Positions 27,149 to 35,178 are shown, counted from the first letter of the stretch. The stretch: 64,000 bases of DNA from Gottfriedia solisilvae (GCF_002128405.1 NZ_NETJ01000001.1:620001-684000); one strand, 5' to 3'. Notes: generated from the sequence alone by a model not told the origin. Numbers and translations: made by a program.

Positions 27149-27754
27149 ATGTCTTGGACAGTTTTACATTTTATCGGAATTATTTCATATGCAGCAAGCG
27201 GAGCATTTGTTGCTCTTGAAGCAGAATTTTCTTTTATTGGGGTGTATGCTTTGGGATTAACCACAGCCTTCGGAGGAGCAATGGTCCGAAATTTTATTAT
27301 CGGTGTCCCTGTTTCTGAATTATGGGTCCATTCCATCATTTTAACTGTTTTAATGACGCTGACAATCATCGTAATATTACCGCAAAATTGGATCAATCAT
27401 TGGAAACGGTGGAGTTTATTTTTTGATTCGATTGGACTTTCTTCCTTCGCTCTCCAAGGAGCAATGTCCGCCAAAGAAAGTTTTTCAGATGATTTGGGTG
27501 TGATGATTTTGGCATCGATGTTTACAGGAATTGGAGGAGGTATGATTCGCGACATTATAGCTGCTCGAAAACCACTCGCTTTAAAAGAAGAAATCCATGC
27601 AATTTTAACGATCTTATGTGCAATATGTATTTGGTTGGGTTGGAACACTCCTCTTCAGTTGACTCTGATTGTTCTGCTTGTTATAGCTTTACGCATGTCA
27701 GCAATCCACTATCAATGGCGTCTGCACCTACCCTGTCACCATAAAAAAGAATAG
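27149..27754 (+). CDS. TRIC/UPF0126-type membrane protein (copy 2)
   Basis: A 201-aa paralogue of the 14439 gene with the same plan: FIGIISYAASGAFVALEAEF-like start, TTAFGGAMVRNFIIG and FTGIGGGMIRDIIAARKP. AAGGGGGA ribosome site. The upstream orphan terminator suggests a leader-controlled transcript. Confidence 0.87.
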   Translation: MSWTVLHFIGIISYAASGAFVALEAEFSFIGVYALGLTTAFGGAMVRNFIIGVPVSELWVHSIILTVLMTLTIIVILPQNWINHWKRWSLFFDSIGLSSFALQGAMSAKESFSDDLGVMILASMFTGIGGGMIRDIIAARKPLALKEEIHAILTILCAICIWLGWNTPLQLTLIVLLVIALRMSAIHYQWRLHLPCHHKKE

Positions 27755-27892
27755 TTTGGCATATACTTTTATAGATATTTCCGTTGGTAAAATATCTACA
27801 CAAATTGAAGTCAATAATATTTAGATTATTTAGGTTGATCACCTAATTTGATTGATATATTTTGTAACATATTCCAATAAATCAACTTAATA

Positions 27893-27956
27893 AACTTAAC
27901 TGCCAAATACTTCAATAAAAAAAGTAAAGGTTCTTCATAAATGAAGAACCTTATAT
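27893..27956 (-). repeat. Composite 3' repeat, copy 9 (box plus hairpin)
   Basis: AACTTAACTGCCAAATACTT box and a 12-bp stem AAGGTTCTTCAT/ATGAAGAACCTT with minus-strand T run, but no palindrome. It is the terminator of the NlpC/P60 gene. Confidence 0.65.
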
Positions 27957-28010
27957 GTTCCAAAACTATAAAGACCAGTTTCTTTATAAAATAACTGTTC
28001 TTTATATTAT

Positions 28011-28685
28011 TTACATTTCTTTCGCTCCTATGTACCTTTTTTCCCAATAACTATTTTCTAAGGAGGAAATAGTTACCCCTTTTGATGAGGAGCTGTGTAT
28101 AAACTGATTACCTCCGATATAAATACCCGCATGTGAAGCACCAGGTTTATAGGTTTCAAAAAAGACCAGATCTCCAACTTCTGGATTGGACACCCTTTTC
28201 CCCTTTTTATATATTTCCGATACCGTTCTTGGTAAATTGACATCTGTGCTTTCGTCGAAAACGTATTTTATGAACCCGCTGCAATCAAAACCTTTTGGCG
28301 TATTGCCTCCCCATACATATGGTACATTTAAATACTTTTTGCTTTTTTTTACTATTACTGAAGATTTATTGTTTGAAACCACTTTAGCAGGTTGAATCTG
28401 CTTTTTAACGCCTAATGCTTTATATGTATTCTTACCTACAATACCGTCTGGCTTTAAGCCTTTGCTTTTTTGAAACTTTATTACTGCACCTTTAGTGATT
28501 GTTCCGAAATATGTAGTTGAATTTGTTTTAAAATATCCTTTATTCTTTAAAACTTCTTGTAATTGTTTTACTTCTGTATGGGTCATTCCCCTTTTTAATG
28601 TACGATCACCTAATGCTGCATTACTAACCAATGGATTTGACAATAACACTCCTGTCGCTACAAATGATGCTATAATCTTTTTCAT
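28011..28685 (-). CDS. Secreted NlpC/P60 peptidoglycan endopeptidase
   Basis: A 224-aa exported protein: signal peptide (cut near SNAA), one PG_binding_1 repeat (about residues 33-90; LKRGMTHTEVKQLQEVLKNK), and an NlpC/P60 domain (about 108-224) with catalytic Cys in GFDCSGF and His in SHAGIYIGG. Probably cleaves the D-gamma-Glu-mDAP bond in the wall. Confidence 0.92.
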   Translation of the reverse strand: MKKIIASFVATGVLLSNPLVSNAALGDRTLKRGMTHTEVKQLQEVLKNKGYFKTNSTTYFGTITKGAVIKFQKSKGLKPDGIVGKNTYKALGVKKQIQPAKVVSNNKSSVIVKKSKKYLNVPYVWGGNTPKGFDCSGFIKYVFDESTDVNLPRTVSEIYKKGKRVSNPEVGDLVFFETYKPGASHAGIYIGGNQFIHSSSSKGVTISSLENSYWEKRYIGAKEM

Positions 28686-29051
28686 TTAATAACTTACCTC
28701 CGATAAAACCTTTTTTATGATTTTATCATTCTAAAGTTACATGGGTATTTACCTGTATTTACAGTATTATGACAAAAACATTAAAAATACGCGTTTAAAT
28801 GACAAAAGGTTTTTCTCCCCATATGATGACATTGGCATTCAAGAGAACCATTTAGTTAATAATCAAATGCTGATTCATTGTATCTTTTAACTGAAATAAT
28901 TCAGCTTTTACGTGTCGCATTATATAATCTTCATCTGAATCCAATTGTTATTCAACAATCTCATGCTTTATTTCAATAAACAGGTAATCAACTTACGATC
29001 AGATAAATTTAATAATATTAAACATTTGAAGCAACATTCTCAAAGTTGCAT
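28686..29051. other. Intergenic stretch without a recognisable gene
   Basis: AT-rich. It holds the promoter side of the NlpC/P60 gene; I see no convincing coding frame, repeat copy or RNA in it. Confidence 0.5.
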
Positions 29052-29171
29052 TCAGTTATTTCTATTTCTACACAATCTCCAATTAATAAATACCAAAGTA
29101 GATAATAACACTATTGCCGAGACCCAAAAATAAAAGCCAAAGTTATGTTCCGTAACAATGCCTTTAGCAAA
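29052..29171 (-). pseudogene. C-terminal fragment of a membrane protein
   Basis: The frame ending with TGA at 29052 reads YFAKGIVTEHNFGFYFWVSA, then IVLLSTLVFINW and a basic tail, the look of the last helix of a transporter. It is cut upstream by the hairpin at 29173-29201 and has no usable start. Confidence 0.35.
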
Positions 29172-29172
29172 A

Positions 29173-29201
29173 TAGAGGATGATCGAATACAGATCATCCT
29201 C
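29173..29201 (-). terminator. Terminator of the frameshifted small gene
   Basis: AGAGGATGATC/GATCATCCTCT 11-bp stem, 2 nt after the TAG at 29204; the T run on the minus strand is short (TATTTTG). Confidence 0.6.
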
Positions 29202-29203
29202 TA

Positions 29204-29340
29204 CTACCATCCCATATAGAATTTTTCTTGTTCGTAAAATCTTCTTTTATTCATTCTAAAAATGAATTCAATTATGCAGAAAACACCTAAAAATAATAAT
29301 ATTATACTAAGTATATATATTCTGCTATATTACTTTCCAT
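29204..29340 (-). pseudogene. Small membrane protein gene with TA-repeat frameshift
   Basis: ATG at 29340 has AAGGA 9 nt upstream and opens MESNIAEYIYLV-stop. Removing one TA from the TATATATA tract at 29312-29320 joins it to an open frame LSIILLFLGVFCIIEFIFRM and KRRFYEQEKFYMGW ending at 29204, a single-helix membrane protein of about 44 aa. Either a recent pseudogene or a slip-strand switch. Confidence 0.5.
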
Positions 29341-29403
29341 AGTTTTTCATCCTTAAATAAAGATTTATATCTAATATAATATTAACACAATTACTCGAAA
29401 CAT

Positions 29404-29491
29404 TATTTAACTAATATGCCTATTAGCATAAAAAAGACCGACGAAAACCGTCGATCATTTATGTAACTGATGCATGTGTTAGTTGAATTAA
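29404..29491 (-). repeat. Composite 3' repeat, copy 10 (full)
   Basis: Box ATTTAACTAATATGCCTATT, hairpin with CGACG/CGTCG (29436-29456), palindrome TGTAACTGATGCATGTGTTA-GTT. Near the 3' end of the GNAT gene. Confidence 0.7.
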
Positions 29492-29577
29492 GTGAATTTT
29501 AAATCTATATACTTATTAATTTTATTCGTTTATTAAATTCTGTGTGTTGTACTTTTAGTAGACTCCATACACGCCTT

Positions 29578-30372
29578 TTAAATATATGTATACATCATCC
29601 AATAACCAATATCTTCAAATCCTATTCTCTTATAAATTGCTCCTGCTGAAGGATTATCATAGAACAAACATAGTTCTTTACCTTCTTTTAAAAGTTGATT
29701 ACAAAGCACAAGCATGCACTTTGTTGCATATCCCTTCTTCTTATAGTTTTCAAGCGTAGCGACCGCGATAACCATCGCTGATAAGGAATTTTCTGCTGCT
29801 GTCGAGGCTGTTGATACAATTTTTTCATCTTCCTTAATAAAAAATGAGCGTGAAGTACCATCAGTCAAAGTTCGACGTTTTCTTTCTACTGTAATGATAG
29901 AATCATTAAATTCTGGAACAGAGTTTAATAATTGTACAAGAGCTTCTGCATCCTGGGGAGAGGCTTGCTCGACATTGGAAAATTCCCCAATATTTTCGTT
30001 CGAAGTTAATTTGGTACACTTGGCGTAATATGTTTGCCTTTTTGTTTTTAATTGTTTGTTCAAGTATGGCTCAATTTTTTCAGTGATTTCCTTAAGACCA
30101 GACATGAACTTAAAATTATGATCATTAGATATAATCTCTGCAAATCCTTCAGCGTTAAATACATTTGATGCATATGGTATATAGTTTTCTTGATATTTTA
30201 ACAACACAGCAACAAGTTCGCCACTATCGTTAAACTCTCCCCAAACTTTTTGAAATTCTTGGTTATATCCGTATGCCTCAATATCACCAATAATAAACAA
30301 ATTTTCAGCACTTCTAGGCTTTAATAAATTAAAACAAGCCTCATGATCATTTTGAGTTAGTCTTCTGATCAT
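29578..30372 (-). CDS. GNAT-family N-acetyltransferase
   Basis: A 264-aa protein with a C-terminal GNAT core (AVATLENYKKKGYATKCMLVLCNQL, then LFYDNPSAGAIYKRIGFEDIG). I chose ATG at 30372 with GGGGAGAG 4 nt upstream over a start 30 nt earlier. The N-terminal half is less conserved. Substrate unknown. Confidence 0.82.
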   Translation of the reverse strand: MIRRLTQNDHEACFNLLKPRSAENLFIIGDIEAYGYNQEFQKVWGEFNDSGELVAVLLKYQENYIPYASNVFNAEGFAEIISNDHNFKFMSGLKEITEKIEPYLNKQLKTKRQTYYAKCTKLTSNENIGEFSNVEQASPQDAEALVQLLNSVPEFNDSIITVERKRRTLTDGTSRSFFIKEDEKIVSTASTAAENSLSAMVIAVATLENYKKKGYATKCMLVLCNQLLKEGKELCLFYDNPSAGAIYKRIGFEDIGYWMMYTYI

Positions 30373-30512
30373 AATTCTCTCCCCTTTTAAATAAGCTTTC
30401 AACTTAAAATATTCCCATCATTTTACAGTAAAAAGTAAGTGCTGAAAAGAATTATTTTTAATTATTAAAAAACTCCAAAACACTCTTAGCTTATCAAACT
30501 CTGGTATTTTTT

Positions 30513-30600
30513 TATCTAAATTATAGATAGCAAAATAAAAAAGACTAACTTAATTGTCTGCCATATTATCAAACTAACACTCTCGTTAGTTGTATATGAT
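30513..30600 (-). repeat. Composite 3' repeat, copy 12
   Basis: Degenerate box, weak hairpin GAC...GTC, clear palindrome AACTAACACTCTCGTTAGTT. On its gene side (30601-30640) only a 9-codon frame (MKKLLLYNY) with a GAGAGAAAGAG site remains, so a gene may have been lost here. Confidence 0.6.
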
Positions 30601-30733
30601 ATTAATAATTATATAATAATAACTTCTTCATTGTCTCTTTCTCTCTTTTCTATTGATGTACTTTATATCAATCATTAGGCACACTAAAATATACCTCGAT
30701 TCTTCAATTCACTACATTTATTATAGCATCGCT

Positions 30734-30822
30734 CATCTAACTAAACTGCTATTTAGCATAATAAAAAAGCTGATAATCAGCCTTTCGTGATCTTCAACTA
30801 ATGCGCCAGTTAGTTCAATAAC
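30734..30822 (-). repeat. Composite 3' repeat, copy 11 (full)
   Basis: Box ATCTAACTAAACTGCTATTT, hairpin AGCTGA-TAA-TCAGC (30769-30781), palindrome TCAACTAATGCGCCAGTTAG. It follows the 30847-31029 gene by about 25 nt. Confidence 0.75.
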
Positions 30823-30846
30823 ACATAATAAAAAGTACTCTTAATC

Positions 30847-31029
30847 TTAATACTCAATACCACCAACACACGCCCATAATAACATCAGAAAAATGATTGA
30901 AAATAAAACAGTGTTAATATTTTCAAGTAACTTATTCTCTTTTTTAGCTATTATATTTTTTAGCATCTTTATAAATAATTTAAAAAATAAAATTGCTGAC
31001 AACCAAATTATTAATATAAATAAAACCAT
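30847..31029 (-). CDS. Two-helix small membrane protein
   Basis: A 60-aa protein with helices at about residues 2-22 and 38-57 joined by a lysine-rich loop (KNIIAKKENK). GGAGT ribosome site region upstream. No family recognised; 3' composite repeat attached. Confidence 0.55.
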   Translation of the reverse strand: MVLFILIIWLSAILFFKLFIKMLKNIIAKKENKLLENINTVLFSIIFLMLLWACVGGIEY

Positions 31030-31134
31030 ATTATATACTCCCTCTGTCTCCTGAAAGATTATTTAATATACCAGTCTATAATAGTGAATTCCTTACTAAT
31101 TTATATTCAATCTAATTCCAAAGAGTCCTTCTCT

Positions 31135-31225
31135 TAGCAACTAATCTGCCAATAGTAAAATAAGAAAAATCGACTTTTCAGCCGATTGTGTAGTTCAACT
31201 AATGCGCTCGTTAGTTGCATAAGGA
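31135..31225 (-). repeat. Composite 3' repeat, copy 13 (full)
   Basis: Box AGCAACTAATCTGCCAATAG, hairpin AATCG/CGATT with minus-strand T run, palindrome AACTAATGCGCTCGTTAGTT followed by GCATAAGGA. It begins 12 nt from the stop of the next gene. Confidence 0.75.
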
Positions 31226-31237
31226 ATATTATTATGT

Positions 31238-31477
31238 TTACTTTATTTTTGCGCTTTTTGTATAAAACGCAAGTGCAAATGGAATCAGAGGAGTTAGTGC
31301 GACTAACCTTTCCCAATTCTCTCCACCAATATAAAATAGTGTTGGTAGTAAAGCAATTCCACTCCATAGGAATGATTTCCAAGATTTTTTCCAAAGCCCC
31401 CATAACAATAGAATCAATCCAAAACTAATTAATCCCCAAACGATAAAACCTAATAGAATGAATCCTATATCTCCCAT
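31238..31477 (-). CDS. Small multi-pass membrane protein
   Basis: A 79-aa protein of three hydrophobic segments (FILLGFIVWGLISFGLILLL, SFLWSGIALLPTLFYIG, LVALTPLIPFALAFY). Tryptophan-rich loop between the first two. Unknown family; composite repeat at its 3' end. Confidence 0.6.
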   Translation of the reverse strand: MGDIGFILLGFIVWGLISFGLILLLWGLWKKSWKSFLWSGIALLPTLFYIGGENWERLVALTPLIPFALAFYTKSAKIK

Positions 31478-31571
31478 TTGTTCACTCCTATACCTATTTA
31501 TTATTTATCTATATATTGTATGATATTGATAGAACAATTGTCCTTCCCATAAATAAAACAAGAGATGAATT

Positions 31572-31640
31572 TGAACTGCACCCCAATTGTTATACACATC
31601 TAACAAATTGGAGGCGCAGTTTTTTTATGGCTACATTAAG
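31572..31640 (+). mobile_element. Remnant of an insertion-sequence end (IS3-like, tentative)
   Basis: AACTGCACCCCAATTG and CAAATTGGAGGCGCAGTT pair imperfectly around a short loop and are followed by TTTTTTT and ATGGCTACATTAAGG, which resembles the leader and orfA start I associate with IS3-group elements in Bacillus. The frame stops after 10 codons; no transposase follows. Confidence 0.4.
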
Positions 31641-31753
31641 GATATTAGAAGTATAACAGTTAACTTTTTTCTATTTTTGAGAGATATTGCCAAGTTCATT
31701 TTATTAACACCTCACTAAATATTCCATATAAATGGTTTCTGGAAGGATAAAGC

Positions 31754-31942
31754 TCACTGTTTTATTTTTTGATAAGCTCTCGATAATGAATGAAACAAAG
31801 AAAGAGAATCCTTAGGAAAAGTCCTTTGGATTCTCTTTCTTTTTTTTTGACGCCTATGTTCAAACTCCTTTAAAGTATGGTCAACCTTACGTTTTAGGTC
31901 TTCCATTGAGCATTTTTGTAAATGTTCAAATGTTATTAACAT
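31754..31942 (-). CDS. Possible 62-aa basic protein
   Basis: Lys/Arg-rich helix (EFEHRRQKKRKRIQRTF) starting at an ATG that overlaps the stop of the cysteine-rich gene by 7 nt; no good ribosome site, so it would depend on coupling. A hairpin plus T9 on the opposite strand (31804-31852) lies within it. May be a fragment. Confidence 0.4.
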   Translation of the reverse strand: MLITFEHLQKCSMEDLKRKVDHTLKEFEHRRQKKRKRIQRTFPKDSLSLFHSLSRAYQKIKQ

Positions 31943-32313
31943 CTCGGATTATTATTACGTTCTTCTGTGCATCTTAGGTAAGTAGCACATTTCTTTTTGA
32001 AACACTTAGTTACTGTCCCAGATTTAAGTTTATCTTTAAACTTCTCATAGCAGTAACATACTTCATCGTCCTGTAAAGGTTCATTCTTTCGACCAAAGAC
32101 CATTGGTCCGATATCAGAAGGTTTTAAGTCTTCTATTCTGTTATCTTTTTTGTACTTATCTAAACACGACTTACATATACAAGATCTTCTTACCTCTTTT
32201 GGTGATATCTGATTAAATATATCTCTTGGGAAATACTCATCATTACACCAACAAGTCTTCCCACTTGAGCACTTATTCTCATTACCACACATGGGACAGA
32301 GCTTAATTGCCAT
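31936..32313 (-). CDS. Cysteine-rich CWC-type protein
   Basis: A 125-aa protein with about 14 cysteines. The N-terminal 50 residues (LCPMCGNENKCSSGKTCWCN, CICKSCLDKYK) match the cysteine-rich CWC pattern; the second half (VCYCYEKFKDKLKSGTVTKC) carries additional cysteine pairs. Probably metal-binding. GGAGGGTA ribosome site. Confidence 0.75.
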   Translation of the reverse strand: MAIKLCPMCGNENKCSSGKTCWCNDEYFPRDIFNQISPKEVRRSCICKSCLDKYKKDNRIEDLKPSDIGPMVFGRKNEPLQDDEVCYCYEKFKDKLKSGTVTKCFKKKCATYLRCTEERNNNPRC

Positions 32314-32417
32314 TAAATACCCTCCTCAATAATATGGTTAACAAAAAGAATTACCCTTTAATTCTGTTCAATCATTTAATTGTTTTACTAAATTAATCCT
32401 TTGAATTATATCAATCC

Positions 32418-32502
32418 TTATTTAACTAAACTGCCAAATACTTAAATAAAAAAGGCAGCCATTAGCTGCTCTCTCTCTTCAACTAACGCGCACGTTAGTT
32501 AC
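32418..32502 (-). repeat. Composite 3' repeat, copy 14 (full)
   Basis: Box TTTAACTAAACTGCCAAATA, hairpin GCAGC/GCTGC preceded by seven A residues, palindrome CAACTAACGCGCACGTTAGTT. It abuts the stop codon of the next gene. A consensus-like copy. Confidence 0.8.
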
Positions 32503-32694
32503 TTAAGGATTTTTAAAATATGTTACGACTCCAATTATTATAATGAAAGATACATAAATTATAAGGAACTTGCCTAAAATTCTCATTAACTTATTGTTAT
32601 TTTTCTTACCAACTTTCAAAATAATGTAAATAATGAGTGCCATAAAAAAGAGCATATTCAATATGGGTAAAACAGGATAAATGAAATCAAACAT
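32503..32694 (-). CDS. Two-helix small membrane protein
   Basis: A 63-aa protein with helices at about residues 10-29 and 40-59 separated by KVGKKNNNKLMR. AAAGGAG ribosome site. Unknown family; composite repeat directly 3'. Confidence 0.6.
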   Translation of the reverse strand: MFDFIYPVLPILNMLFFMALIIYIILKVGKKNNNKLMRILGKFLIIYVSFIIIIGVVTYFKNP

Positions 32695-32826
32695 TTTATT
32701 CTCCTTTCACTTATACCAATGTTTAATATATTATTTCTACGATATATATTTATTACCCTTCACCTTTAAGTTGGGTTATTTTAATCTTAATAACATTTAT
32801 TAGTTAATTAAAGTAAAGAGCATAGT

Positions 32827-32912
32827 AAATCAGTATCTGCCAGTTAGTTACATAACCGTATTGAAAAAAGGACTGCCGATAACAGCCCCGATTGTTGTGA
32901 AATAAAAGCCCC
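32827..32912 (-). repeat. Composite 3' repeat, copy 15 (degenerate)
   Basis: ATCTGCCAGTTAGTTACATA box, hairpin GGACTG...CAGCC, and a decayed palindrome with CCCCCGTTACTT, ending 3 nt before the stop of the 32915-33130 gene. Confidence 0.55.
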
Positions 32913-32914
32913 CG

Positions 32915-33130
32915 TTACTTAAAGAAGATTGAGGCAATTATACCTCCTATTATGAGTACAAGAATAAGTATCCCCGTACCTTTCCAACCTAAACTACCTA
33001 CTAAATCCACAAGACTGCCACTGTTTGCTCTATTAAAAGCATCGTTCAGACTACCTGTCGGATTTCTTTTTAATTCTTCTTGTCTTAATCTCTCTCTTTT
33101 TCGTTCAGGAGTTTCTTTGTTATCTTGCAC
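32915..33130 (-). CDS. DUF6366-like small membrane protein
   Basis: A 71-aa protein: charged N-terminal segment (ETPERKRERLRQEELKRNP), a conserved NSGSLVDLVGSLGWKGTG, then one C-terminal helix. This pattern matches a small Bacillus family I recall as DUF6366. Function unknown. Confidence 0.75.
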   Translation of the reverse strand: MQDNKETPERKRERLRQEELKRNPTGSLNDAFNRANSGSLVDLVGSLGWKGTGILILVLIIGGIIASIFFK

Positions 33131-33264
33131 TTAAACATCCCCTTGTAAGTTAAACAATCATTCCTTTTATATTTTACCACGTATAACCATTATCCTTGTT
33201 GAACTGCCAGGAAAGGACTAAGTTTATATAAATTTTAAAATAGAATATCCTTTGAATTCATAAG

Positions 33265-33288
33265 AAAAAGCTACCTCAGTAGCTTTTT
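33265..33288. terminator. Terminator after the TerC gene
   Basis: Perfect 10-bp stem AAAAAGCTAC/GTAGCTTTTT; it closes the Mn-riboswitch operon on the minus strand. Confidence 0.85.
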
Positions 33289-33319
33289 ATCTTCATCTTC
33301 ATCTGTAGATTGTTTTTTC

Positions 33320-34069
33320 TTATTTCACATCATGCGTACTAGTTGTTTTCTCTTTAGATAAAAACCAACCGCTTATTGCAATGAGAAGCATAACTGACCA
33401 AAAAATTGAATTCCATATTGGTCCTTCAACAAAATCATGTGAAATTATATGCACTGATGGATGCGCAAGAGTATGCATTAATAACTTTACCCCAACCCAA
33501 CCAACAATTAACATTGCAGCTTTTTCTAGTCTAGGGCGTTTAGTCAATAATGTAACAAAGAATCCTGCTGCGAATCGAATTACTATTAAACCTGCAATAG
33601 CTCCTATTATGATTATTATAAATTTTGCTCCATCCATCCCTCCAATTTCACCAAATTGTGTATCGGGTAAATCGATGACAAGAGCTACAGCTGCTAATAT
33701 AGAATCAACGGCAAATGCGATATCTGCTAAAGCAATTTGAGCTACCGTCATGCGATAGCTTTTTTCTTTTTTCCCTTTTTCATCATTTGGTTTTTTTAAT
33801 AAATGCTTGATAGCTATGTAAATTAAATAAGCAGCCCCTATAGCTTGAACCTGCCAAACATGGAAAAGAAACGAAATAATAAAAATTGCACCAACTCGAA
33901 ATATGAATGCTAATAGTAAACCAATATTAATTGCTTTCTTCTGTTGTTCTTCTGGAAGGTGTTTTGCCATAATCGCTAAAACTAAAGCATTGTCAGCTGA
34001 TAGTAAGCCTTCTAAAAAAATCAAAATAATTAGAACCCAACCATACTCAATTAACAAAGACAGTTCCAT
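33320..34069 (-). CDS. ykoY: TerC family membrane protein, YkoY type
   Basis: A 249-aa, 7-8 helix protein with the two TerC acidic motifs EGLLSADNALVLA and DIAFAVDSILAA. YkoY-type proteins are linked to Mn2+ efflux or metalation of exported enzymes, and their genes are classic targets of the yybP-ykoY riboswitch. Such a riboswitch is 1.1 kb upstream on the same strand with only small same-strand genes between, so this is probably the distal gene of that operon. Confidence 0.9.
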   Translation of the reverse strand: MELSLLIEYGWVLIILIFLEGLLSADNALVLAIMAKHLPEEQQKKAINIGLLLAFIFRVGAIFIISFLFHVWQVQAIGAAYLIYIAIKHLLKKPNDEKGKKEKSYRMTVAQIALADIAFAVDSILAAVALVIDLPDTQFGEIGGMDGAKFIIIIIGAIAGLIVIRFAAGFFVTLLTKRPRLEKAAMLIVGWVGVKLLMHTLAHPSVHIISHDFVEGPIWNSIFWSVMLLIAISGWFLSKEKTTSTHDVK

Positions 34070-34151
34070 ATGGGCCTCCTAAATAAAAGTAATAATTCTT
34101 AATTGCATATAAGGTTATTGAAGTAATGAAAAATTATCTCTTAAAAGTCTT

Positions 34152-34189
34152 CGCATAAGCGATCGGAAAGCTCTTCGATCGCTTATGCG
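34152..34189. repeat. Perfect 14-bp inverted repeat
   Basis: CGCATAAGCGATCG pairs with CGATCGCTTATGCG around a 10-nt loop, between the lipoprotein and TerC genes. No T run follows on either strand, so it is more likely an RNA-processing or stabilising stem than a terminator. Confidence 0.6.
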
Positions 34190-34231
34190 CAAATAATATG
34201 AAATAAGTGTTTTTGAATTATCTCATTTTAT

Positions 34232-34678
34232 TTACTGTCCTAATTGTTTAATTTGTTCAATGATACCAGCTATTTCTTGAATAGACTTAAACATTTCCGT
34301 ATTCTCTACAATGGCAGGATCCAGCTTGCCGTCTTCTATATTGTTTAAATAAAGGTCAATCCCCACTAACACTTTATTATTTTGTTCGACCATTTGCTGA
34401 TGCAGATCCGCAGCCATGTCCGGCGACTGAAGTTCATTAAATTCTTTAATATCTTTTTTCATTTCTTCCAGCTTTGTTTCCAATTCTTTTGCCGCTTGCT
34501 GATCACTAACAGCTTGTTCTGCAATTAAAGGAACTTCGTTTCCAAAAGTAATAGCTTCATTTACATAATCCGTTGCTTCATTCACGTACGTTACTGTGTT
34601 GTTTACACTCTCCAATGAAGAACAGCCCCCAAGGAGCAAAAATGGGACAGTAGAAAAAATAACCAACCATTTTTTCAT
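34232..34678 (-). CDS. Lipoprotein, DUF6376-like
   Basis: A 148-aa protein with lipobox LLGGC (Cys19) and a helical mature part rich in Glu/Lys/Gln (TYVNEATDYVNEAITFGNEV, KLEEMKKDIKEFNELQ). Resembles Bacillus DUF6376-type lipoproteins. Second-last gene of the riboswitch operon. Confidence 0.75.
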   Translation of the reverse strand: MKKWLVIFSTVPFLLLGGCSSLESVNNTVTYVNEATDYVNEAITFGNEVPLIAEQAVSDQQAAKELETKLEEMKKDIKEFNELQSPDMAADLHQQMVEQNNKVLVGIDLYLNNIEDGKLDPAIVENTEMFKSIQEIAGIIEQIKQLGQ

Positions 34679-34707
34679 TGAGTTTACCTCCGTTTTCGTA
34701 AGATTGC

Positions 34708-34845
34708 CTATACATTTTTAGAAGATTGTGTATACTTGTCTTCAATCTTCTTCTCAATTTTTTCCATTTCCTTCTCATTGCTCATGAGTTCCTTTTTGTT
34801 TTCCAACACCAACTGTTTAAATGACAGTTTAATCGTTTTTCTCAT
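34708..34845 (-). CDS. FbpB-like small basic protein
   Basis: A 45-aa ORF below usual length cut-offs: MRKTIKLSFKQLVLEN followed by KKELMSNEKEMEKIEKKIE. The xSFxxLVxxNKxxLxxxxxxxxxIExxxExK pattern is that of FbpB, the Fur-regulated small basic protein that helps sRNA FsrA in B. subtilis. ATG at 34845 with AAGGTG upstream; a tandem ATG is at 34848. Here it lies behind a Mn riboswitch, and I see no Fur box. Confidence 0.7.
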   Translation of the reverse strand: MRKTIKLSFKQLVLENKKELMSNEKEMEKIEKKIEDKYTQSSKNV

Positions 34846-34902
34846 CATCCATCACCTTCTTTTACTTAATTTCTAATCAGTATTGAGTTTAAAATCTCTT
34901 TT

Positions 34903-35013
34903 TCATTTTCTCTTCCTAAGTTCATTCATGATGATAGGGATCATTCGTTTTTTTGCCATTTTTATTCCTTTTCGGAATACAGTGCTTTTAAGTATTTTGA
35001 AAAGTTTAGACAT
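34903..35013 (-). CDS. 36-aa basic peptide, first gene after the Mn riboswitch
   Basis: MSKLFKILKSTVFRKGIKMA with a KKRMIPIIMNELRKRK tail: 12 Lys/Arg in 36 residues, predicted amphipathic helices. GGGAG is 9 nt upstream of the ATG. No family recognised. Its place between the riboswitch terminators and the FbpB-like gene supports it being translated. Confidence 0.6.
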   Translation of the reverse strand: MSKLFKILKSTVFRKGIKMAKKRMIPIIMNELRKRK

Positions 35014-35102
35014 AGTCGTGCTCCCTTCTGGTACCGATTTTCATGAATCTTAGTGGAGATTCCTCATCTTTCGGAATAAACAACGTGAATTTCTCACAAA
35101 TG

Positions 35103-35138
35103 AAAAAACACCTTTACCAATTATCTGGTAAAGGTGTT
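35103..35138 (-). terminator. Terminator 2 of the Mn riboswitch platform
   Basis: AACACCTTTACCA pairs with TGGTAAAGGTGTT, then six T residues on the minus strand. Its 5' arm can instead pair with the 3' arm of the preceding hairpin. Confidence 0.85.
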
Positions 35139-35147
35139 CAACATAAA

Positions 35148-35178
35148 AGACCTTTACCAACGACATTGGCAAAGGTCT
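35148..35178 (-). terminator. Switching hairpin / terminator 1 of the Mn riboswitch
   Basis: AGACCTTTGCCAA, the 3' end of the aptamer, pairs with TTGGTAAAGGTCT followed by TTTATG. Mutually exclusive with aptamer P1. Confidence 0.8.

Noticed and set aside
27826-28047. Minus-strand 73-codon ORF overlapping the NlpC/P60 3' end
   Set aside because: It spans a composite repeat hairpin and has no family features or ribosome site.
28945-29133. Plus-strand 62-codon ORF
   Set aside because: AT-rich composition, no ribosome site, and it lies antisense to a better membrane-protein fragment.
31754-31852. Plus-strand transcript ending at the hairpin and T run at 31804-31852
   Set aside because: No plus-strand gene or promoter is recognisable upstream other than the IS remnant; noted within the ORF entry only.
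34578-34778. Minus-strand 66-codon basic ORF
   Set aside because: Overlaps the lipoprotein start and the FbpB-like gene, and has no ribosome site.
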